Below, piece after piece: positions 33,720-46,311 of a DNA stretch of 64,000 bases. The first letter of the stretch is position 1; each line of letters opens with the position of its first letter. Source of the DNA: Ottelia alismoides (taxonomy: Eukaryota; Streptophyta; Magnoliopsida; Alismatales; Hydrocharitaceae); contig JAZKJV010003133.1 in assembly GCA_037367405.1 (NCBI GenBank), forward strand, positions 434,001-498,000, read 5' to 3'. The notes under the pieces are model-generated. The model searched no databases and was not told the origin of the DNA. It was given only the letters and a program-made list of their open reading frames with translations. The position numbers and the translations under genes are program-made.

Positions 33720-34880
33720 TGATGAATCCACATTTCATCATCTTTATTCTATCATTTTGGCCTAAAAAACCCTAGTAAATGCATGTAAATAGGCTTAATT
33801 TAGGCATTTTATCATCCATGCATATTTGTGTAAATACTGTACAAAATACTGTTTTTAATGCTAAAATAATAGAATAAAGAAAAGAAAAGAAAAATAATAA
33901 AATATTGTAAATATTTTATGACCCGAAACCCCGAGACCTAGGCATCTCGATGACTAGGTCGACAAGGAATAAAGTAGGGGGAGATAAGGGCCAAAATATA
34001 ATAAAAATACCTTTTATTCAATTCATTCTTTATTCATTTTGGGACCTATTTTTAGTTCCACTTTTTATACTTAAAATAAAAAAACTTTGCACATGAAAGT
34101 TGTAAATAATTTAATATAGAAAAATACAAAATACAAAATTTATTTCATACAAAAATAATGTACAGATAAAAAGTAATGATCTGAATAAGTTTCCAGAATC
34201 CCAACTTCCCAGACATGTATCTCTCAAATAAAAACTCGAAATGTATCAAAATCACCCTTTAATTATATATAATTTTCAATAAGCTATTTAATGAAGGCAG
34301 TTTCGTATTTTTCGGAGCTATGGTTTGAAAGTTATGTTTTGGACCCCTATTGTATACTTGTACATATTAAAATATTAATCTATTTTTTATTCCTTATTTT
34401 TATATTTTTATATTTTTATAATTTTGTAAATATTATTTATAGTATATGTGTATATTAAAATCAGAATAAAATACTAAAGAAAATACAAAAATAAAATACT
34501 TGTATAAAATACATAGGTATAATACCTATAAATATACATATATACTCAATACATCTATTTATTTAATTGTATAAAGCACTTCAGAAAAATAAAATAAAAA
34601 TATATTTAAGTGTATAAAAATAAATTATCAATTTATAAAATAATAAACAAAAATAAAAAAAATTAAATATACAAAATGAAAATAAAATATTAAAATATAT
34701 AGATATGTATACCTATATAGGCCATAAAAGGTAATTTATAACATTATACCTTGAAAAAAATAAATAAAAATCATAATAAAATACTTCAGAAAATACAAAC
34801 ATTTTTTATTTTATAATCCAAAAATAATAAAATCATTTGTCATTTTAAATGAGTTTCTAAATCTCTTTGCCAAGGAATTT

Positions 34881-34935
34881 TCTGGTTGGTCCACGTGGAC
34901 CAACCAGAAGCCTCCGTTGGTTGACCTCGGTCAAC
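34881..34935. promoter_or_regulatory. 28-bp G-box palindrome and inverted W-boxes in LTR B
   Basis: 34881-34908 is a perfect palindrome, arms TCTGGTTGGTCCAC / GTGGACCAACCAGA, with CACGTG at the centre. GTTGACC and GGTCAAC (34920-34926 and 34929-34935) form a second inverted pair 11 bases on. Both cores are known plant transcription-factor sites (bZIP/bHLH and WRKY); binding here is inferred. Confidence 0.55.
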
Positions 34936-35954
34936 TCTTTGGCCGAGGTCTGGCACTTCTTAGACCCTCATTTTTGTCCCATTTTGTGGATTTTTTGATG
35001 ACGCTCCTTGCATCATTTCATGACGAAGTCTTCTTGACTTTTGTTCCTAGGAGATTGGGTATACACGTCCAGGTGAAACCTCGGTCTTTAGATCACTACC
35101 GCACCCGCGACGCCTCGATCTTCCCAACCGTTCATCAACCCTTCATATACCACCCCGACCATCCTCATCTATTTTGAACCCCTTTTGACAATTTTCTTCT
35201 CCACCTTTTGTGCTCCATCGCTAGGAGGAGGTAACAACTTCTGCAAGAGACCGTTAGGTGGAACGAGGAGGCGTCGAGGCGGTCTCCATTACCTCCTGCA
35301 AAGCCTTGCCGTCGAGGTCCGGTCTCAGGTGAACTCCACCTTTGAGTCCCCTTTTTCCTTTTATTTCTCCGCACTTTCGTACTCACCGTAGTCGTAGGAT
35401 TAGATCTCCCTCTTCCCTTTCACATTTCACCCCGTAAATCACACAAACGATCCCCTCGTCAGAGCTAGCCCCAACCGACCGCCATTTCGCAACCCCACAC
35501 CTCCACTACGCTACCGCGGGGTCGAGGCACTTTTCCCTCGACCCTCTCACCACCTTTTGCAGGTCCAAGGACATCAAGAAGACCCTGAGGCTCATTTTCA
35601 GCCTCGTCGGAGGTACCTGGGCACCCCCCAGCTCCGTCGCCTCCTCGCGCGAGCTTCGGTGACCGTCGGGGATTTCTGGAGCCACCAGTACAAAGAAGAC
35701 CATCCCAGGAGTCCGCCCGACCATTTTGTGAGCCTCAAGACCATCGGAGGACGAGGATCGAGGCTGGGGAAGATTGCCTCGCGGCGATTCTTCCCTGTTC
35801 TTCCTCCTTGATCCCCCGCCGTTGGATCAAGGCCGACGCTCCAGGCGCACAACTGTCGTCGGATCTGCCTTGCCCTCAGCCGTCGATCGTCCTCTCCAGA
35901 TCTGATCTCAACCGTTGTCCGCGAACCCTCATCGCCAGTCCCCGAAGCGCCACA

Positions 35955-35962
35955 TATATAAG
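35955..35962 (+). promoter_or_regulatory. Putative TATA box of LTR B
   Basis: TATATAAG about 2.2 kb into the LTR, just after the GC-rich segment. The 5' copy is decayed at this place (ATGCATAAG near 9293). Motif-based only; LTR A's likely TATA sits much earlier in its LTR. Confidence 0.4.
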
Positions 35963-37529
35963 TGAAAGGATTGTGACCGTCGGATCGCGCCCTCTGGTAT
36001 TGTACATCGCTACCTAGACTCTTTTTGTATTTAAACATTCGCACTTAAACTTTCATCTGCAGATTTAAATATTTTGTAATATTTACAAGTAGGCCCCCAG
36101 ACTTTGCTATATTAAGAAGAGGTCCTCAGCCACGTCACCTCACGTGCCTGTGCACGTAAGGTGTAGGGTATTTTGTGGGGGACTCCCTGGAGCTTTGCAT
36201 ATTTATATTTAGTTCACAAACTTGTTTATGTAGTAATAAAGTTTTGGGAATTTTGTATATCAGCTCCCAGGATTTTGAAAAAGTGCGTATGGGTCCTTGT
36301 CTGTCACGTATTTTATGCACGTGAGTGTGACGTTTTTACAGGCGCACCCCTGTAGATTTTGGATTTATTGTTTAGTCCACGGAGTTTTTATTGAAGTATA
36401 TATTTTCTGGACAAATTGCACTTTGGCCCTGGATGTTCTGGATATTTACGATAATACCCTTGCTAGTAGTGTAGTTTCTCTTTGTTGTCTCTATTTATTT
36501 CATGCATCTATAAAATTCGAAAAATCACCAAAAAATTATCATAGCTTCCAGTTGCATTCTGCTATCACATTATATTTTAATTTTGCATTTTTGTTGCATT
36601 TTAATATTTATAAAAATTCAAAAACATGCATTTTCTTACAGTTTGCATTAGAAAATACATAAAAATTATAAAAACCCTGTGAAAAATTCCAAAAAAGGTA
36701 TATTTTGTTTTTTTAATTGTTTTTACTTCAGTCCAAAAATCATAAAAAAATACAAAAGAAAACCTAAAAATAGCGAAACCTCTAAAATCTTCATAAAAAT
36801 ATTAAAAATTTCTAAAAATTCATAAAAATCTAGTTTCTGTTTCCTAATTTTCTCTGTTTTATTCCCTTTATTTGAAATTAATTTGGAAGATTTTGGCTTC
36901 TGTTTGATATTTTATTTCTCCATTTTAGTTTCAGCCTTTTGTTTTGTTCACTGTTTTCAGTATTTTTAACTTTAAAAATACCAAAACAAATTAAGAAAAA
37001 TATAGAAAAATCACATAAACATTAGAAAAATATAAAAAGCCCAAAAATATCTTATTTCCTGATTTTTGCTTATTTTTACCTATTTTTATATATACATATC
37101 TCTCTTTTCTTTCTTGTATATATACTTCATTATTGAAAAAATAAAAAAATTGTAAAATATAAAAAGAAAATAAAAATCAGAAAATTAAAAATCAAAATAT
37201 AAAATTATAAAATCAAAAATTAGATAAAAATTATAATTAAAACCCACAAAAAATAGCATAGATAGACAAATACATCACAATCTCATTCTTGAGCCTTGAT
37301 TGTCCGATCTATCCTGCTTGTTCCCTGTGTTCAACACTCTATATTACTTGCACTATACACATATTTTGTAGAGTTATCATAAATTTTAACTCCACACTTT
37401 GATTGCTTGATATTATTTTTGGGTTAATTGTTGACTTGACTCGGGTTTATTGAGGGTCGCCACAGCGACTGTGTCTCCGCCCTGTGTGAGATACATTTAG
37501 ACCCCTGATATCTCTGAGTTAATCAAGAA

Positions 37530-40500
37530 GTAATAAACAAGCCTAATTAGGCCCAAATCCAATATATTCCCAGAGCTAGTTATCCTTGTTAATAACATGG
37601 GATAATGCTCGAGACATTACTGTTCAAAACTAATTTAGGATTAGAATCTTAATCTTAATAGCTTTCAAAATCTGCAAACTTTTATTCAAGTTCACCTAAA
37701 AGTCAACTCAGATCGACTGCTTTATTTATACTCCCATTTAACCCTTGACTTGTGTGCGGGAGTATTAGCTCTTCATACTTAAAGAAGTAAAAACACCATC
37801 TAGTCATGCTTATCGGCCCTAGATTCACACATTTAACAACTCTTCCCCACAAGATCGGGGTATTTCCTTTTGAGTTCATATCTGATAGCTAGAAAAATAG
37901 GTTACTATAGTTTGAATAGTGTAGCCAAATCTCATGCAAGAATAAGGTGGGCAATTACAATCGTTGAACTTTCTTGAATTTGTAATTTTAGACTGCATTT
38001 TTCTTTCTGGGTTAAACTCTTTTCTCCCATGGTAAAAGAATTATGGTTCGACTTTGGAACTTGAGGGATGGATGGGAGAAAAAGTACATTTAATGGGTAT
38101 ATACTCTTCTCATCCCACCTGAATTGTATGGTTGCATGCCAACATACTATTGCTCGTCCAAAGATTTATTCCAACCCATATCTCTGATCTTCAAAAATCC
38201 ATGCTACTTGACAAGGTTTGGGATGTACCAATATATGTAGTCCATATATCCTGACCAACTATCTCCTTGAAGAAATTGCCATTTACATATCATTAAATTA
38301 GCACAACGTTTCACACATATAATTTACGTTGACATAAGTATTGAGTGCATGAGTTTAAAATAGTTAATCGTTAAAGACATTTAAGAATGACTTGAGGAAA
38401 TCTACACATACACATAAATCAATTCTCGAACATAGTCTTGTGGATCAAAAGTAAATAGGTGTTTTGATCTTAAAAGTCCTATTGGTGTTTTGATCTTAAA
38501 AATCCTATTATGGTTCAAAAGTCTGTGACCAAGCTCTATCCTCTAGATCTTTTTCAATCTTTAGTTTAAAAATCGGGCCTACTTTGAAAAATGTTAATGC
38601 AATTAAAACAATGTTTTTAATGAGGCTAAATTTTTGGATTTAGGATTTATATGAATTTTAAGACATTTGTATTTTTATGGAGTTTAAAACTTTACAAATT
38701 TTATGGGTTTTTGTGTATTTTCAGATTTTTAAAATTTTGTAATTTAGTGTTGTATCCATTTAAATTTTACACTTTATAAGGTTTTAATAATTAAATTAAA
38801 TAGATTTTTACATATTTAATCTTAAATAATTTATATCACTGTTATGCAGATTTTACAACAATGATTATATTTACAAGTTTTTAGAAATAAGGATTTTAGT
38901 GTATATAATTTTACATAAGTTTTAAATTAACGCTTTGGATTTTATACACATTTTTTACAATAATTTATTTACTTGAGGCTTTTATCTACCTAAACAATAT
39001 TAAAGTTTTTTTTTCAATTTTAAAAATATAAAAATACATATAAATATGAGGTGGTACAAAGAATATTAAAATATATATGATACCCATGTATTTAACTTGT
39101 GTTATGTCCTCATATTATCAAAAGAAACAAGGATGACGCGATTTTCAGTAAGAAAAATGGGTGAAATGAATGAAAGAATATGAGTAAATCACCCACATGT
39201 ACTTGGGATCTTGCCAACTGAATTATAGTAGATGATAAATAATGAGATGATTATGGAAATTGATGAATAATGGATGAGAAACTAATGAGATCAGCATAAA
39301 TAGTCGATCCCCCTTGTACTTAGGATGAGGCATTTTAAGGATATAAAGAAGATGAAAAAATTAAGGATCGAATGATTTAATAGTATCTGATGACATTCAA
39401 GGATGAATGTAGACCCATCGGGCAGGGATAATCATTCCGATCCTTGGAAAGGTGGCGACACAAGCCTGACCTGAGGGAAGCTGCCCTAAGTCACTATATA
39501 GTTTCTTAGAGGAAATCTCGCTACTTGCTGGTTGGGAGCTGCGTGAGAGGTAAGATCTGCGAACAACTCCATGAGAAGGTGGAAGGAAATGACCTTGTTG
39601 TTCCCCACTCTCATCTTCAATGGGGTCTGCTCTTTTTTTGGGCGAGTATGCCAATATGATCTTAATGAGGTGTGAGGCTCTACATGTGGAATTCGTTGGG
39701 CTTCCCTCCATGTGAACATGCGTCTGGTCTTTTTTGTGCAATAAACCCCTCTCGGCTGAAGACTAGGGATAGGTGGTCTCACGGAGCTTTCGGAGAAGGG
39801 TAGATGGGGTGTCAGCACAATAATGAACCACAACGAACTCGAGTTGAGATCCGGGAGGCCGCGAGCCTACTCGAGCCAGTTGGTGGTCTGAGGGGGAGAT
39901 CCTTAGTAGTTGTGACCTTTTGACTCATCCACGAGCTTATACATGTATCGAATGCTCATATGGGAAAGTTAACTCATGGGGCGCATAGGAATCCTTTCTC
40001 TCTCATCCACTCTAGGGGGTGCGAACACACTATTTTCTAGATTGGTAAGTAAGTAGGTTACTGACTTTATCCTTCTGATTCAGTTAGCTAGACACCGAGA
40101 GCCAAGCATCCAATCAGGAGCTTTCCTCTAGGTCAACGTGTGAGCACCGGGTCCTCCCCTCCTCTAGGTATGAGGGAACAAAGACCTATTAGATTATATG
40201 AATACCTTGTGGCACAGTGAGAGGCAATCAACATCAGGAGCAAGAAGAGGGTTTCTGAGTGGACTAGGTCATCATTATTCCAAGTGGGTGCCCTAGCCTA
40301 AACATATGCAATCGTTGAGGTCCGTTATTTATACTATGGCATATCTGTATGCGTAGAAATTCTCCTTGATCAGTGGAGGAAAAGGAAGAACAAATAAGAA
40401 AACAAAAAAAGAAAAATATGAATAACATAAAATCAATGAACGCAATCAAGCTCCCTTGTTTTTGGAATCATATGTCATGTATATTGATATGAATACCAAC

Positions 40501-42347
40501 AAGGAGATATCATGTTCTAAAAGAATATGTATACAAATAAAGAAGGATAACTCCCCTTACCCTTAGGATCAAAGTATCCTAATTATAAGCAGCACAATGA
40601 GCAACAACTCAAATAATTCACCCCCTATACTTGCATCTAATCTTCCTAAGTTCTATAAATAAAAACAAGATAGATTAGGTGTGAACAAATGGAAAAAAAA
40701 ACTGAAGAAATTATGAACTAAAATGAAACATGGAAAAAATGAAAAAGAACGGATATACAAATTAAGAACTTCAAAGGTGATCTTCTTACATGATAATGTA
40801 GCTACAAGAGGAATACCACCATACTAAACGGCTCTACACATATATCGAACTGGCTTCACTAAGAATCATAATGACTCGGAATAAAAAATAAGCAAGTTGA
40901 TCACTTAGAGTTACAGTAATAAGAATCCTTATAAGAGAAATTGTAATTATCATCCATGCTTCCTTACAAAATTAATGATTTGTTCTTTAATGAATTAAGG
41001 TTTGGTAGATTCCTTAAGTTTAGTATGGAATCTAATGAAGGGTCCTTGGATCTTTTAATCTTCTCATATGATGTGTTATGAAGTTCAATTAGCTTTGTAG
41101 GAACACTTTTGAAGTCAACTTCTGAGGTAAAGTCTCTAACAAAACCACATGCCATGATAGCGGTGGATTCAAACACATGTTTCCCCAAAGCGGTATAAGT
41201 GACTAATGAACCGGTTTGTACCCTTCTTAATTAGTGAGAATTATTTTACAGTATGGCATAAATCATTTTATCAAAACCACTCAAAGATTGATCAATTTTT
41301 AAAAAATGTGAATGATAATTTATTTTTTTTACCTCGGAAAGCCCAAGATCGATCACATGGAGATACCTAGGTTCAATATCATATCATTAAGTGCACATGG
41401 TTTTAAAAGAAGAATATTTTTAGATTTTTTAAGTGCAATTAATTGAGTTATGCAAATGCAGGCCAAGTTTAGAGGCTATTTTGCATTTTCTCAATTCAAT
41501 CAGTTCCAAAATTTATGAAACTTGGCCAGAAAGTGAAATGATGCAAAACTAAACTACTATGAAGTTTGATTTTTTTTGATGTTGTATGAATTTTAATGAA
41601 TTGCTGAATGCAAATATGGTATTTATGAGGAATTCGACTTTAATAAACATCAAACACAAGTATTTCCCATAGTGTAAATTATTATACATATATTTAATAT
41701 AAAGGAATCCAAAACAACTTTAAAATCCTATAATACTAAGTGATGGTTTAATTAAAATCAATTACAATAATCACTGAAATAATTTATTTATTCCACAATA
41801 TGCATGCAATTGAGATGATTTTGGGCACATGTTCAAGTACAATGAATCCTACAATATGTGTCTTTGGGGAAATTTTCAAGCTAAGATTGATTTAATATGA
41901 TTAATTTCATCACAATAATGACAATAAATCAATCAATGCTCTAACAAATTTCAATAAAATATCAATATGAAGAGAATTGAATGTACTATACATTGCAATT
42001 TTTAGAAGTTGCAACGATATTAAATGCTAGCTCAAATTATAATTCAAACAGAAGGGTTTAATTGCAATTAAAATATATAACATAAATACGAAAACAAAGC
42101 ATATGTGCACTTATGCAGTTAACAAATCATGTGCTTTTCTTTCTGTGATTTCCCCAAGGGGGGACTTAGGTGAATACCAGGAGTTGTGGGGATATTGGGT
42201 GCAAAAAAACCCCATCCCACATGAGGTATACATGGTGTTTGGAGACTTCGGGGAGCCTTGGATTCCCTAGATCCATGTGGCTTAGAGGAGTATGCTCGAC
42301 TCACTCGAGGGTCGAGACTCGGACCGAGGTATGGAGTAGGTGGGGGG
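37530..42347. other. Gene-free stretch between element B and LTR D
   Basis: AT-rich, mainly without structure. A better-balanced segment at about 39380-39900 has overlapping minus-strand frames of 114 and 115 codons, and plus-strand wording (for example MRRWKEMTLLFPTLIFNGVC, read in one frame) faintly like plant transposon-associated proteins. I cannot assign a family. Just before LTR D, a short purine run (GTAGGTGGGGGG) ends at 42347 and could be a polypurine tract. No RNA gene is recognised. Confidence 0.5.
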
Positions 42348-45300
42348 TAATGAATTACCATTCATGCATATTTATTCATTCATTTTGGGCTTTAATCCCT
42401 AGATAAATGCATGTAAATATCAATAACACACCTGAATTAACACTTTTACATTAACCTATATGGAGTATATAAATACATGTAAACCCTAAAATGAAGGAAT
42501 AAATAAACGAAAAGAAAAATAAAGGAGGTAGCAAAGATACTGCCTGGCCCTGACCCCCAAGACTAAGTCAAGCATGACTTGGTCGACAAGGAATTAAGTA
42601 GGGGGAGATAGAGCAGAGAAACTATACAGAAAATAGAATTAAAATCCCAATTCTTTTGTCAATGTATACATTTTAAGACCTATTTTATTTTCGTATTTTT
42701 ATATCTCAATCAATAAACTTTGAACATGAAACTTGTACATAAAAATACAAAGTAAAATACAAAATTTGTTTCATCTAAAGTTAATGCATAGTGTGCTCGG
42801 GACACTCAAAATAAAAAGGCGTAAAGAAAACTTCTCAGACATGAATCTTCTCCATATATACTCAAAATTCACTAAACTCGCCTTTATTGTCCATAAACAT
42901 AAATTTTCTATTTAACGAATGTAGTCATTCACTTTGGAATTGTTGTAAAATTTGGCTTTTGGGCCCTCATTGTCTAATATACATGTATATAATATCTAAT
43001 ATATTTTACCTGTATATTTTTAACCTTCTTAGATTTTTATAAATATGTAAATATTACTTGAGATAATGTACATAATAAAACTAAAATAAAATCTTTAAAA
43101 ATTCATTAAAATAAATATTATACTTTATTACCTTGGTAAACATATCTATAATGTACCTATATAATATATATACGTAATTATTTAAGTATATAAATAACTT
43201 CAAAAAAATTAAAGCAAAATATGTATTTATGTATGTAAATATAGTATAAATATGAAAGTTATGTATATAAAATAATAAAATATAATATATAAATTAAAAA
43301 TATAGTATATAGGTATTTATACCTATAATATTACATGTAAAAATTAACTCTTATTAATTAACTTGTGAAAATAAATAAAAATCATTTTCTATTTTAATTT
43401 TAATTTTCGATTATTTTATTTTTATTTTTGTCGTTTTGTGACTTGCATGGCACCTACATGGCCCAATCCCGAGCCTGGGAGTGTTGACACCAAGTTAACA
43501 CCCCCTCCCCTCTCTGCTATTTGTCAGAGCTGGTTGGGGTGCCGACTTCTTTAATTTGTCATGTCATATCCTTTGCCCATTTGGCCCGATCCCTTTTTGA
43601 AATTTAAAGATCGAATCATGCTCCATCACACGGATTGTTTTGATCCGATTATTATCGATTGATCAGGCCGAAACCCTAATCTCCTTTTTTGTTTTTTTTT
43701 CTCGTCTGTATGAAATATCACCACCTCCTGTTTTGATCATTTGTTCGTCACCTGCCTCATGTAAGCCCTCAATTCCTCTGTGAAGTGTTCCCCCTTTTGA
43801 CAGAAGGCTAGATCTCCGGATTTCAGGTGTGGACAAAGGAGGAGGAGGTCGCATCCACTTCGTCGGAGATATTCCCGGTGAGGCTCTGCTCCCAGGTGCT
43901 CTGCTATGGTGAGATGCTCTTTCTTCAAGTATTTTTTATCCTTGATGTCTCAGTAGCGTAGGCTTCATTTCTGTTTACTTTGATTTTTCTAGTATTAATC
44001 AAAAATCCAAAAAGTACCCCGTCAAGCTTGAAGCTTCGACACTATATCCATCACTAAACATGGCTTTCGTCGCTCCTTTCGCCTTCAACTACTTCTTGCT
44101 CAGTTCTTCAGCTCTGAAAACACCTCCCCCTGATATTGAACATATTAGGTCCGATGGGTCTCCCTCCGCCACCTTTCACCAAAGCCCCCGTGATCCACTT
44201 CATTCACGATTCCTCCTGCTTGTTTTTAGGCGTCGAAGCTTCGCTTCCAGGCCCTGATTCTAAACATGCAGGTATCGACAACGGAGGACCCCATCTGGGG
44301 GTTCCAAGTGAGGAAGAAGGAGCTCTAGGTCTAGCACTCGTCTCCGGCCTCCAGGACCCCATCACTGGGTCTTGGACTTGATTCAGACCAGAAACAGGCT
44401 TGGCTACCTCCCAGGAACATTTCCCGACCATCAACAAGGCAGGAAGTGGCCAGAGTTTCTTGGGAGTAGAGATCAAAATTCATCAAGCAATAGTTCTTTG
44501 TCAGTTCTTCTAGATGCCTTCTCCACCATCCGATGAAGAACATCGCTCCAGATAGTGCAACAAATGTTAATCGAGGCCCTCTCCAACCGTCAGATCGAGC
44601 ATCAGATATAATCTCAGATACACAAGAGTGAAGCGGTATTGCTGCTCTATGATCGTTGATTATGCTAAGTGATCTGATCGTAGACATCCATTCTTGCACT
44701 GGGAGTGGGTATTTTACATCTAACCCCTATGGTTTTTGGTATTTACATTTTTGGTCTTGTAAATATTTATTGCAGTATTAAAGCTTTGGTTATTTTGCAA
44801 CTTTAGCCCAAAGTTTTCTGTTATTGGTTATTTAGTCAATGCCACGTCACCTCACATGTCGTCCCACGTGCGGGTTTTTGAGGTAAAATTGCAGGGTAAC
44901 CCCTAAACTTAGTTAGACTTGTTCGATTATTAAGGAAATATTTTAAGAAATTGTGTTTTAGTCCCTGCCAGTTCAACTTGAATTTATATTTAACTGGTAC
45001 TTTTGCATGAATTTCCCAAGACTATATATATTTGTAAAAAAATCCCTCCCAAGATCTTTTAAATTGAGGATTTAATTGTTTTTATTTCTAAAAAAACCAT
45101 GTAATTATGGATTTTGTTAGAAATGCATGCTTAGTGTTTTGTAAATAGGAAAATAGTCCATGTGTTGCTTTATTTATCCTATGCCTTTGTTTTAAATAGT
45201 TTAATTGTCTAACTAACTCCAAAAATTATAGGAAATTTATTTTAAATACCTTATATGATGTTCTATCACACATATTTTTATTAAGGTGTTTATTATTATT

Positions 45301-46311
45301 TCTTATTTATAAAATTTACAAAACTAGCTATATTTTCCTATTTTAACTTATGAAAATTGTAAAAATTCAAATATAGCGGTTAAAATTATCAAAAATTAGA
45401 GTATGTATTTTATTGTATTTTACCACATATCCAAAATTCATAAAATACAAAATAGAAACCCTAAAAATTGCAAAATACAGAAAAACTTAAAAAAATAAAT
45501 AAGAAACTATACAAAAATCAGGAAAAATATGTTCTAATGCATCAATATTTATTTGTTTTCTCTTCTATACAGGAAAAACAATTTTGGTCTGTTTTTAATG
45601 TGATATATTAATATTAGGCCTATTTTAAACTCCTATATTTTCTATTTAGTTTATTTTGTGTATTTTAAACTTTAAAAAAATCGATAAAAAGCTAACAAAT
45701 ACCCTAAAAATACCATAAATAGAGAAAAAATATATATAATCCAAAAAAAACATTTTATTTTATGCATTTTGAGTTTCTTTAATATATTTTTAAAAATATA
45801 AAAGATTCCCTTTTTATGTCTCTTTATATCTCTCGCATATATATTATTATATATATTTAGTATAAATACTAGAAAAAACATTTGCAAAATGAAAAATTTA
45901 TAAAAAAATATACAAGTCAATTAAAATCACATAAAAATCATAAAAATTAAAAATCCACAAAAATAAATAAAATCTAAAAGGCTGCAAAGCCAACAAAAAA
46001 ACTATGCTTGACTATTTGAATTAGGTTTTATTTTTGTGATCTATCCATGTTTGCTCATGTAGACGACACTCTACTTGCTCACCTTATTCCCATTTCATGT
46101 AGATTTAAATAGATTTCATAACTCACATACTTGCATGATCTCTTTACACATACACATCTGTGGGTTTTGATAATTGTTGTTTGATTTGATTGTTTACGAT
46201 CCGAGAGTCGAGTGAGGTGTCGATACAACGATTGTCGGACCTTACTTCTCGAGCACCGCAAGCCCTCCAAGACCAAACGTTAGGATCCTCTGAATCATTC
46301 TGATTCTCAAC
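42348..46311 (+). mobile_element. Long LTR, copy D (diverged relative of copy C)
   Basis: It starts TAATGAATTACC (TG decayed to TA), then the family opening 'TTTATTCATTCATTTTGGGC...ATGCATGTAAATA'. The signature block is at 42550-42610 and includes GGTCGACAAG and AATTAAGTAGGGGGAGATA. The later parts match copy C: 'ATCACTGGGTCTTGGACTTG' near 44360 against C's 'ATAACTGGGACCTGGACC', and 'CCCTCCAAGACCAAACGTTAGG' in part near 46262. The 3' end is uncertain, between about 46285 and 46311. The G-run immediately upstream could be a polypurine tract, in which case this is a 3' LTR and copy C the matching 5' LTR of one ancient element; I cannot establish that. Confidence 0.72.

Larger units (their letters stand above)
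7062..37524 (+). mobile_element. Element B: Athila-like Ty3/gypsy LTR retrotransposon, interrupted by element A
   Basis: A complete but dead element. The 5' LTR is 7062-9434 plus 21448-22880 (3806 bp when the guest and one target repeat are removed) and the 3' LTR is 33720-37524 (3805 bp). The LTR start is TGATGAATC (decayed to TTATGAATC on the left) and it ends TTAATCA. The primer-binding site at 22883-22900 fits tRNA-Asp, as in the Athila lineage. The internal region has leader, gag, protease, RT, RNase H, integrase, a hairpin array and a polypurine tract, in that order. No env-like frame is seen. Target duplication is GGAAG/AGAAG. By eye the two LTRs differ at several percent of positions, more than those of element A, which agrees with B being the older host. 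Confidence 0.93.
33720..37524 (+). repeat. Element B 3' LTR (uninterrupted)
   Basis: A 3805-bp LTR that gives the unbroken version of the 5' LTR split by element A. It has the signature block at about 33920-33986, a CACGTG-centred 28-bp palindrome at 34881-34908, inverted TTGACC boxes at 34920-34935, a GC-rich segment (about 35160-36000), a TATA box at 35955-35962, the CCCCC that served as target for A in the other copy, G-boxes near 36140-36320, an A-tract domain (about 36600-37260), and the end GAGTTAATCA. Frames within it are shadows. Confidence 0.94.
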
